Shown here one piece after another: positions 1-7,500 of a DNA stretch of 33,183 bases. The stretch spans positions 1 to 33,183 of the forward strand of contig JALFSO010000049.1 in the NCBI GenBank assembly GCA_022778785.1, written 5' to 3'. The position numbers and the translations under genes were made by a program. How positions within the stretch are numbered: position 1 is the first letter of the stretch; each line of letters begins with the position of its first letter. Origin of the DNA: Dysosmobacter sp. (lineage in GTDB: Bacteria; Bacillota; Clostridia; Oscillospirales; Oscillospiraceae). The notes beneath the pieces are model-generated. The model made no database searches and was not told the DNA's origin. It saw nothing but the letters and a program-made list of their open reading frames with translations.

Positions 1-32
1 TCTGATTGGATATGGCGTTCCGCCCTTTACTC

Positions 33-169
33 ATTGCCTGTTCAATCTCCTGGGTGACGCGAGCGCACAAGGTGGCTCTACCTGCGCAAATCGAATGCTG
101 CGAATGAAAGAGGCGGCTGACGGACTCCTGTGCGGGCGTGTCAGCCCAAGGTCTTAACTGTCAGGCCAT
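33..169 (+). ncRNA. Rod-shaped structured RNA, possible 6S RNA (ssrS)
   Basis: This stretch folds by eye into a long rod. An outer stem pairs 33-40 with 162-169 (one mismatch). An open bubble follows (41-48 opposite 152-161). A long inner stem pairs 49-68 with 130-151: 56-68 matches 130-142 at 11 of 13 positions, and CCTGGG pairs with CCCAAGG around small bulges. The tip holds two short hairpins. A closing stem, central bubble and terminal arm is the general 6S RNA plan, and the bubble strand AAGGTCTTAACTG resembles the AAGCCUUAAAACUG segment of E. coli 6S. The outer stem is short, the 5' end may lie outside the window, and no promoter is visible. It could instead be the leader of thiI. No TPP-riboswitch signature was seen. 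Confidence 0.38.
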
Positions 170-265
170 TTACTCTCTCATTCTAACAGCTTCGGCTTTG
201 AGATGGAAAAAGACGCGGCTGGCTGCCGCGCCTTAAACCGTAATTATTATTGTAGGAGGTTTTCT

Positions 266-1507
266 ATGACTGAAACTATGACTTCCACAGCCGGAGCGCC
301 CCAGGAGATCCTGTTGCTGAAGCTGGGCGAGGTGGTCCTGAAGGGACTGAACCGCAGCGCCTTTGAGGACAAGCTGGTGTCCAACGTCAGCCGCCGCATC
401 CGGCCCTTTGGGCGGTTCCAGGTGTACACCCGGCAGTCCACCATCTATGTGGAGCCGCTGGGCGAGTGCGACGTGGAGAGCGCCTGGCAGGCCTGCACCC
501 AGGTGTTCGGCGTGGCGGCGGTGGCCCGGGCGGTGCCCTGCGGCAAGACGGTGCCGGATATCGTGGAGACGGCGAAGCACTATCTGGCGGACGCCTTCGC
601 CTCGGCAAAGAGCTTCAAGGTGGAGAGCAAGCGGGCGGACAAGCGGTATCCCATGACCTCCATCCAGCTGTCCCAGGCCGTGGGCGGCGAGCTGGCGGAG
701 GCGTTTCCCGACGTGGCGGTGGACGTCCACCATCCGGAACTGACGGTATTCGTGGAGATACGGGAGAAGGCGGCCTACGTCCACGGCCCCGCCGCCGAGG
801 GCGCCGGCGGTCTGCCGGTGGGCATGGGCGGCAAGGCGGTGAGCCTGCTGTCCGGCGGCATCGACAGCCCCGTGGCCTCCTGGATGATGGCCCGGCGGGG
901 CGTGTGGCTGGAGATGGTCCACTTCGAGTCCCCGCCCTACACCTCCCAGCAGGCCCAGGACAAGGTGCTGGAGCTGGCGCGGCTGCTGGTGCCCTGGTGC
1001 GGCCAGCTGACGGTTCACATCGTGCCCTTTACGGAGATCCAGGAGGAGATCCGCCGGAAGTGCCCGGAGGAGTATTTCACCCTGATCATGCGGCGGTTCA
1101 TGATGCGGCTCAGTCAGGCTGTGGCGAAGAAGGTCCAGGCCAAGGCCCTTGTGACCGGCGAGTCCCTGGGCCAGGTGGCCAGCCAGACCATGATGGCCCT
1201 GGGCGTCACGGAGAGCGTGGCGGAGATGCCGGTGCTGCGACCCCTCATCGGCATGGACAAGGTGGAAATCATCCGTCTGTCCCGCCGCATCGGCACCTAT
1301 GACACCTCCATCCTGCCCTATGAGGACTGCTGCACCGTGTTCACGCCCCGGCATCCCTGCACCCGGCCCAATCTGGAGGATGTGGAGGCCGCCGAGGCGG
1401 CAATGGACGTGGAGGCCCTGATGGCCAAGTCCCTGGCCGGGGTGAAGCGGGTGCGCATCAAGAGCAACGGCGCCATGACCGTCCGGGGGACGGAGACAGA
1501 GGCATAA
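266..1507 (+). CDS. thiI: tRNA 4-thiouridine synthase ThiI (no rhodanese domain)
   Basis: ThiI adenylates U8 of tRNA and inserts sulfur to make 4-thiouridine; in many bacteria it also helps supply sulfur for the thiamine thiazole. The 413-residue protein has an N-terminal ferredoxin-like/THUMP region and a PP-loop ATPase whose SGGIDS signature is at residues 196-201. A DCC motif (Cys355, Cys356) lies near the end. The protein stops there, so the C-terminal rhodanese domain of E. coli ThiI is missing, as in Bacillus, where a dedicated cysteine desulfurase (NifZ) supplies the sulfur. No such desulfurase gene is visible in the window. The start at 266 is chosen because AGGAGG (254-259) is 6 bases upstream; an in-frame ATG at 203 has no such site. 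cinA follows 39 bases later and is probably co-transcribed. Confidence 0.95.
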   Translation: MTETMTSTAGAPQEILLLKLGEVVLKGLNRSAFEDKLVSNVSRRIRPFGRFQVYTRQSTIYVEPLGECDVESAWQACTQVFGVAAVARAVPCGKTVPDIVETAKHYLADAFASAKSFKVESKRADKRYPMTSIQLSQAVGGELAEAFPDVAVDVHHPELTVFVEIREKAAYVHGPAAEGAGGLPVGMGGKAVSLLSGGIDSPVASWMMARRGVWLEMVHFESPPYTSQQAQDKVLELARLLVPWCGQLTVHIVPFTEIQEEIRRKCPEEYFTLIMRRFMMRLSQAVAKKVQAKALVTGESLGQVASQTMMALGVTESVAEMPVLRPLIGMDKVEIIRLSRRIGTYDTSILPYEDCCTVFTPRHPCTRPNLEDVEAAEAAMDVEALMAKSLAGVKRVRIKSNGAMTVRGTETEA

Positions 1508-1546
1508 AGCACGGGATTTCAGATCAAAACGAAAGAAGGCATTTCT

Positions 1547-2809
1547 ATGGCACATTCGGCGGAGATCATTGCGGTGGGAACGGAGATCCTGCTGGGCAAT
1601 ATCGCCAATACCGACGCCCAGTTCCTGTCCCAGGAGCTCAGCGGCATCGGCGTCAACGTGTTCTGGCACACTGTGGTGGGGGACAACCCGGAGCGGCTGC
1701 GGGAGGCCCTGGCCATCGCCCGGAAGCGGGCGGACATCATCATTACCACCGGCGGCCTGGGCCCCACCTATGACGACCTCACCAAGCAGACCATCTGCGA
1801 GGAGTTCGGGCAGGAGCTGGTGCTCCATGAGGACATTGTGGAGAACCTGAAGACCTTCTACCGGGAGTCCCTCCACCGGGAGATGCCGGAGAACAACAAG
1901 CGGCAGGCGGAGCTGCCGGTGGGCTGCACCATCTTCGACAACGCCGTGGGCACTGCCCCCGGCTGCGCCTTTGAGAGCGGCGGCGTCCATGTACTGATGC
2001 TCCCCGGCCCGCCCTTTGAGTGCAAAACCATGACCACCCGCTGCGCCATCCCCTATCTGAGGACCCTCAGCGGAGATGTCATCGTCTCCCGGGATATCAT
2101 GTGCTTCGGACTGGGAGAGTCCTCCGTGGAGGAGATCCTCCACGACCGGATGGTGGTGATGGAGAATCCCTCCCTGGCCACCTACGCCAAGCCCGCCGAG
2201 GTGCGGCTCCGGGCCACCGCCAAGGCCGCCAGTCAGGCGGAGGCGGAGGCCATGCTGGCCCCGGTGGTGGAGGAGGTGAAGGCCGCCCTGGGCGACTATG
2301 TGTACGGCGTGGACGTGTCCGGCCTGCCGGAGCAGTGCCTGAAGCTGCTGCGGGAGAAGGGCATGACCTTCGCCACCGCCGAGTCCTGCACCGGCGGACA
2401 GATCGCCCAGCAGATCACCGCCCTGCCCGGGGCGTCGGATGTGTACCGGGGCGGCGTGGTGAGCTACTGGACCGCCGTGAAGGCCTCCGTCCTGGGGGTG
2501 CCCCAGGAGATTCTGGACGAGTTCGGCGCGGTGTCCGAACCCACCGCCCGGGCCATGGCGGAGGGCGCCGCCCGAATCACCGGGGCGGATCTGGCGGTGT
2601 CCGTCACCGGCGTGGCGGGACCGGACAGCGACGAGCGGGGAAATCCCGTGGGGCTGGTGTTCGTGGGACTGGCCACGCCCACAGGGACGTACTGCCGGAA
2701 GCTGGATCTGGGGCGCAAGCGCCGGGACCGCATCCGCAACGTGTCCTGCAACCACGCCTACGACATGCTCCGGCGGTACATCACGGGCCTGGACCCGGAG
2801 GCGCTGTGA
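1547..2809 (+). CDS. cinA: CinA family protein (MoaB-like domain plus NMN amidohydrolase)
   Basis: This 420-residue protein has the two-domain CinA layout. The N-terminal half is a MoaB/MogA-like molybdopterin-binding fold, carrying GTEILLGNIANTD at the start and TTGGLGPTYDDLTK around residue 65. The C-terminal half is PncC-like, with the ESCTGG motif near residue 281, then VSYW and VTGVAGPD segments. PncC-type domains hydrolyse nicotinamide mononucleotide to nicotinate mononucleotide in pyridine-nucleotide salvage, and the N-terminal domain of some CinA proteins hydrolyses ADP-ribose. The competence link behind the name comes from streptococci and need not apply here. Length is typical. The start is preceded by a purine-rich GAAAGAAGG site. 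A strong palindromic terminator follows 21 bases after the stop codon, so thiI-cinA ends as a unit. Confidence 0.95.
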   Translation: MAHSAEIIAVGTEILLGNIANTDAQFLSQELSGIGVNVFWHTVVGDNPERLREALAIARKRADIIITTGGLGPTYDDLTKQTICEEFGQELVLHEDIVENLKTFYRESLHREMPENNKRQAELPVGCTIFDNAVGTAPGCAFESGGVHVLMLPGPPFECKTMTTRCAIPYLRTLSGDVIVSRDIMCFGLGESSVEEILHDRMVVMENPSLATYAKPAEVRLRATAKAASQAEAEAMLAPVVEEVKAALGDYVYGVDVSGLPEQCLKLLREKGMTFATAESCTGGQIAQQITALPGASDVYRGGVVSYWTAVKASVLGVPQEILDEFGAVSEPTARAMAEGAARITGADLAVSVTGVAGPDSDERGNPVGLVFVGLATPTGTYCRKLDLGRKRRDRIRNVSCNHAYDMLRRYITGLDPEAL

Positions 2810-2830
2810 GGCCCGCACACAGATAACGAA

Positions 2831-2862
2831 AACGCCGCCCGGCCAGATGGCCGGGCGGCGTT
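2831..2862. terminator. Bidirectional intrinsic terminator
   Basis: A perfect 14-bp GC-rich stem (2831-2844 with 2849-2862) encloses an AGAT loop between the convergent cinA and AIM24-family genes. On the minus strand it is followed by TTTTCGTT, so it fits best as the end of the minus-strand gene. On the plus strand only a weak T tract follows. Confidence 0.85.
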
Positions 2863-2895
2863 CTGCCGTATGGAGAAGTTGATTTGAAATCAGGA

Positions 2896-3582
2896 TCAGT
2901 CGCCGTTCCCCGTGGGGATGAAGGGACGAATGGCGCCAGCCACGGCGCTGACCGGCATGGTCTGGAGCCAGACGCGGCCAGGGCCGGTGATGACGGTGTT
3001 GAAAACGCCCTCGCCGCCGAAGAGCATGTTCTTCATGCCGGGCACTGACTGGATGTCGATGGAGCAGGAGGCGTCCATGGCGGCGAGATAGCCGGTGTCC
3101 ACCACAATGGACTGGCCCGGCGCCAGGTCGTACTGCTTCACATAGCCGTCGAACTCACAGAAGGCCGTGCCCCGGCCGGACAGCTTCTGCATGATGAAGC
3201 CCTCGCCGCCGAAAAAGCCGGCGCCCAGCTTCTTCTGGAAGAAAACCGACAGCTCCACCGTGGACTCGCTGGCCAGAAAGCCGCTTTTCTGCACCACCAG
3301 CTCCCGCCCCGGGGCGATATCGAAGGCCCGGATGTCTCCGGGGAAGCTGGAGGCGAAGGCGATGAGGCCGGGACCTCCCTGGGCGGTGTAGCGGTTCTGG
3401 AACAGGGCCTCTCCGGCGAACATCCGGCCCAAGGCCTTTCCCAGGCCTCCCCGGGTGGTGGTCTCCATCCGCATGTTGGGGCTCATCCAGCTCATGCTGC
3501 CCCGCTCGGTGAGCATGGACTCGCCGGTCTCCAGCTGGCAGATGGCCACCGGCAGCGGCGTTCCCTCAATGGAATAGCGCAT
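2896..3582 (-). CDS. AIM24 / TIGR00266 family protein
   Basis: This 228-residue soluble protein resembles the TIGR00266/AIM24 family, a beta-rich fold of unknown biochemical role found widely in bacteria and in yeast mitochondria. Supporting features are the repeated glycine-rich turns (GGPGLIAFASSFPGD, FFGGEGFIMQKLSG, LFGGEGVFNTVITGPG) and the closing GNGD tail. It has no signal peptide or membrane segment. The start at 3582 is chosen over an in-frame ATG at 3636 because AAAGGAG lies 8 bases upstream; the earlier start would fall within the predicted promoter-leader. The gene has its own promoter just past the end of the DUF1275 gene and a strong terminator, so it looks monocistronic. Its TGA stop is embedded in a short repeat also found at the prsW stop. 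Confidence 0.85.
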   Translation of the reverse strand: MRYSIEGTPLPVAICQLETGESMLTERGSMSWMSPNMRMETTTRGGLGKALGRMFAGEALFQNRYTAQGGPGLIAFASSFPGDIRAFDIAPGRELVVQKSGFLASESTVELSVFFQKKLGAGFFGGEGFIMQKLSGRGTAFCEFDGYVKQYDLAPGQSIVVDTGYLAAMDASCSIDIQSVPGMKNMLFGGEGVFNTVITGPGRVWLQTMPVSAVAGAIRPFIPTGNGD

Positions 3583-3634
3583 ACGCGATGCTCCTTTCGA
3601 TCTCCCCGGCGGTCCTCCGGGGATGGTTTCTCCC

Positions 3635-3664
3635 ATTGTAATACAATCCAGCGCCTTCGGTCAA
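3635..3664 (-). promoter_or_regulatory. Sigma-A-type promoter of the AIM24-family gene
   Basis: On the minus strand a TTGACC -35 box (3659-3664) is followed after 18 bases by a TACAAT -10 box (3635-3640). The start of transcription would be near 3628, giving a leader of about 45 bases that contains a small CCCCGG/CCGGGG hairpin before the ribosome binding site. Confidence 0.7.
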
Positions 3665-3692
3665 TTCCATCGCCGCTTTTTGTCCGGAAAGT

Positions 3693-4376
3693 TCAGGCGG
3701 GAGAGGCGCCCCTGCCCCACATCAGCACAAAGGCCGCCGACTGAAGAGCCGCCGCCCCCAGCACCGCCCGCTGAGGGGCGGGACCGGTGAGGAACGCGCC
3801 CAGGGCGGCACCGGCGATGAAGCAGCCGATGATGCCGTAATAGCACAGCGCCTTCTCCAGAGCCGTCCGGTCCCGGCGGACCAGACCATGGTACAGAGCC
3901 TCCGTGCCGCTGCGGAGATTGCCGGTGCACATGGTGGAGGCGAAGGCGTTGCCCCGGACCTTCCGGAAGGTCTCCACCTGCAGGGCGCAGACGAAGGCCA
4001 CCATCGCGTTGGACGGCATGTCCCAACTGCCCAGCGGCAGGAACGCTACAACACAAATGACGGCGATCTCCGCCAGCAGGATGGTGTGGCGCCAGTGATA
4101 CCGGCCGCTGTTGGGATGGCGGTCCCGGATGAGCTCCGCCGCCAGCACGCCGGCGGCAAAGGCCAGGATGGGAAGCAGATACGTACCGGCCGCCCGCCAC
4201 TGGCCTCGGGCCAGATGAAGGCCCAGCAGGACGATGTTGCCGGTCTCGGCGTTGGCGAACACGCCGCCTCTGCTGAGATAGGTGTAGGCGTCCAGCAGGC
4301 CGCCTGCCGCCGCCAGCAGTGCACTCACCAGAAAGGATTCGGATCTCTGAAACTGCTTTTTCGGAAGATGCTCCAC
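3693..4376 (-). CDS. DUF1275 / YoaK family membrane protein
   Basis: This 227-residue polytopic membrane protein belongs to the DUF1275 (YoaK-like) family. Family features seen are the N-terminal GGLLDAYTYLSRGGVFANAETGN segment, a central ALQVETFRKVRGNAFASTMCTGNLR motif and about six hydrophobic segments. The family has no established function and is usually annotated as a possible transporter. The start is a GTG at 4376 with AAGGAG 10 bases upstream; no better ATG is near. Its promoter lies at 4470-4498 and its leader carries a stable hairpin. It is separated from carB by that promoter and is not obviously linked to pyrimidine synthesis. Confidence 0.88.
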   Translation of the reverse strand: MEHLPKKQFQRSESFLVSALLAAAGGLLDAYTYLSRGGVFANAETGNIVLLGLHLARGQWRAAGTYLLPILAFAAGVLAAELIRDRHPNSGRYHWRHTILLAEIAVICVVAFLPLGSWDMPSNAMVAFVCALQVETFRKVRGNAFASTMCTGNLRSGTEALYHGLVRRDRTALEKALCYYGIIGCFIAGAALGAFLTGPAPQRAVLGAAALQSAAFVLMWGRGASPA

Positions 4377-4411
4377 AGGATGTGCGCTCCTTTTTCAAAA
4401 TTCCGTGAAGA

Positions 4412-4442
4412 AGCCGGTACGCACGTTCGGCGCGTACCGGCT
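4412..4442 (-). promoter_or_regulatory. Leader hairpin of the DUF1275 gene
   Basis: AGCCGGTACGC (4412-4422) pairs perfectly with GCGTACCGGCT (4432-4442), an 11-bp stem inside the predicted 87-base leader. There is no T tract after it, so it is not a standard terminator. It may stabilise the message or affect translation. Confidence 0.45.
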
Positions 4443-4469
4443 CCTCTCGCTGCTCGGATGGGCGGTTCT

Positions 4470-4498
4470 ATTCTAATACAGACCGGCATGGCGGTCAA
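4470..4498 (-). promoter_or_regulatory. Promoter of the DUF1275 gene
   Basis: On the minus strand TTGACC (4493-4498) is followed after exactly 17 bases by TAGAAT (4470-4475). It sits just downstream of the carB stop codon, so the DUF1275 gene can be transcribed independently of carAB. Confidence 0.7.
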
Positions 4499-4525
4499 GT
4501 GCCGCCGCCGGAGCGCGGGGGCGTA

Positions 4526-7500
4526 TCAGTACTCGGTGATGCCCTCGTAGACCAGCTTGGCGCCGCCCACCAGCAGGACCGTGTCGTCGGTGTAATTCAC
4601 CACCAGGTCGCCGCCGCCGGTCTTGACGGTGATGTCCCGGCCCTTTTCACACTGGCCTGTGGCCACGGCGGCCACCACCGCCGCGCAGGCGCCGGAGCCG
4701 CAGGACAGCGTCTCGCCGCTGCCCCGCTCCCAGGTGCGCAGCTTGATGGTGCTGGGATTTACCACCCGGACGAACTCCGTGTTGATGCGCTCCGGGAAGT
4801 AGTCCGCGAACTCGAACTGGGGACCCACGGTGTTCAGATCCACGGCGTCCACCCGGGGACAGAACACCACGCAGTGGGGGTTGCCGATGTCCACGCAGGT
4901 GACGGCGTACTCCTGTCCGCCCACGGTCAGCGGGTAGTTGACGGCCTCCTTCACCGGGAGGTTCAGACGGAGAGCGGAGAGGTCCAGGGAGGCCTTGCCC
5001 ATGTCCACACAGGCGGAGGTGACCTTGCCGTTGGTGGTGTAGAGGGTGACGGTCTTCACGCCCCGGTCCGTCTCGATGGTGATGGTCTCCTTGTGGACGA
5101 TGTTCTTGTCGTAGAGGTACTTCACAATGCAGGACAGGGCGTTGCCCGCCACCGGGCTCTCGGAGCCGTCGGCGTTGAACATCCGCATCCGGATGCCCGC
5201 CGTCTCAGAGGGCTCCATGAGGATGATGCCGTCGGCGCCGATGCCGTAGTGCCGGTCGCAGAACAGGATGCACAGGGACTCCGGGCAGGTGATCTCGCCG
5301 TGGAAGTTCTCCAGAAGGATGTAGTCGTTGCCGCTGGCCTGGATCTTGGAGAAGGGGAGCTTCTGATGCTCCGTCCGAAGGTGGCAGATGTCCACCAGTT
5401 CCGTGTTGTTCTGGTTGTACCGGGAGGCCAGAATGTCCGCCAGGGCGCCGGCGGTGTCCAGAGAGGTGAGGCAGGGGATGCCCAGCTGGACGCAGCGGTG
5501 GTTCAGGTGGATGAAGTCCCGGATGTAGTTGGGCTCCGTGGAGCCAGTGAGGATGACGTAGTCGATCTTTCCGTCCTCCAGCAGCTGGAAGACCCGGCTG
5601 TCCCGGCCCAGCTTGCCCACCACCTCCACGGTGGTGCCCAGACGGGAGATCTCCTTGGCGGTGCCGTCGGTGGCGTAGAGCTTGTAGCCCATGTCGTCCA
5701 GCTTCCGGGCGATGCCCACGATCTCCGGCTGGTCCCGGCGGTTGACAGAGATCAGCACGCCGCCCCGGACAGGCTTTTCCACGTGATAGCCCGCGGAGAG
5801 CAGTCCCTTGAACAGGGCCTCGTGGAGATTCTTGCCCAGGCCCAGCACCTCGCCGGTGGACTTCATCTCAGGGGACAGAGCGGCGTTGGCGTCGGTGATC
5901 TTCTCAAAGGAGAACACGGGGACCTTCACCGCCACGTAGGGAGGCTGCCGGTACAGACCGGTGCCGTAGCCCAGGGACTTCAGGGGCTGGCCGATCATGA
6001 CACGGGTGGCCAGATCCACCATGGGCACGCCGGTGACCTTGGAGATGTAGGGCACCGTCCGGGAGGCCCGGGGATTCACCTCGATGACATACAGCTCGCC
6101 CTGATAGATCAGGTACTGGATGTTGATGAGGCCCCGGGTCTTCAGGGAGAGGGCCAGCTTCTCGGAGCAATCGATGATGGTGTGGAGCATCTTGTCGCCG
6201 ATGGAGAAGGGGGGATAGACGGCGATGGAGTCGCCGGAGTGGACGCCGGTGCGCTCGATGTGCTGCATGATGCCGGGGATCAGCACGTCCGCGCCGTCGG
6301 AGATGACGTCCACCTCCAGCTCCGTGCCCATGAGGTACTGGTCCACCAGCACCGGGTTCTCGATCTTGCCGGAGAGGATGATGTCCATGTACCGGCGGAC
6401 CTCGCCGTCGTTGTGGGCGATGACCATGTTCTGTCCGCCGATGACGTAGGAGGGGCGCAGCAGCACGGGATAGCCCAGCTCATGGGCCGCCGCCAGGGCT
6501 TCGTCCAGGCCCAGCACGCCACGGCCCGCGGCCCGCTTGATGTGGAACCGCTCCAGCAGCTCGTCGAACCGCTCCCGGTCCTCCGCCATGTCGATGGACT
6601 CGGCGGAGGTGCCCATGATGCGGATGCCACGGCTGTCCAGGAACTTGGTGAGCTTGATGGCCGTTTGGCCGCCGAAGGCCACCACCACGCCCATGGGCTT
6701 CTCCACCTCGATAATGTGCATGACGTCCTCCGGGCAGAGGGGCTCGAAGTACAGGCGGTCGGCGGTGTCGTAGTCCGTGGAGACGGTCTCCGGGTTGTTG
6801 TTGACGATGACCACCTCATAGCCCAGCTGCTTCAGCGTCCAGACGCAGTGGACGGAGGAGTAGTCGAACTCAATGCCCTGGCCGATGCGGATGGGGCCGG
6901 AGCCCAGCACCATAATGACGGGCTTTCTGGACCGGGGGAAGGTCCGGGACTCGCAGAAGCGGTCGAAGGTGGAGTAGAAGTAGGGGGTCTCCGCGTCAAA
7001 CTCCGCGGCGCAGGTGTCCACCATCTTGTAGACGGCGGCCTTGCTCTCACAGGGCAGCGCCTGAGCGCCGGAGAGCCGCAGCAGGGCGCTGTCGGGATAG
7101 CCGAACTGCTTGCCCTGTTCATAGAGCTCCGCCGTCAGGCCCTCCCGCTCCAGCGTCTGCTCAAAGTCCGCCAGACGCCGGATGTGGCTGAGGAACCAGT
7201 GGTCGATCTTCGTGATGTCATGGATGGTATCCAGGGACACGCCGGACTTCATGGCCTCAAAGATGGTGAACAGCCGGTGGTCGTCTACCCGGCGGAGCCG
7301 CTCCTCAATGGGGGCGGTGTCGTCCTCGTCGGGCTTGCGGTTCAGGGTGTCCATGCCGATCTCCGCGCCCCGGACGGCCTTCATCAGGGCCATCTCGAAG
7401 TTGGGGGCGATGGACATGACCTCGCCGGTGGCCTTCATCTGGGTACCCAGGGTCCGGGAGGCGTCGGCGAACTTGTCGAAGGGCCACTTGGGCATCTTCA

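Noticed and set aside
203-265. Upstream start of thiI
   Set aside because: It adds 21 residues not expected in ThiI and lacks a ribosome binding site, whereas 266 has AGGAGG.
170-265. TPP riboswitch upstream of thiI
   Set aside because: No TPP-aptamer consensus is present; only a small GCGGC/GCCGC hairpin is seen.
233-2818. 861-codon minus-strand frame opposite thiI and cinA
   Set aside because: It is an antisense shadow of two clear genes; its protein is low-complexity His/Gly/Leu-rich, as expected for the reverse of GC-rich coding sequence.
4526-5360. Separate dapF gene downstream of carB
   Set aside because: There is no stop codon between the domains and no start codon with a ribosome binding site at the junction.
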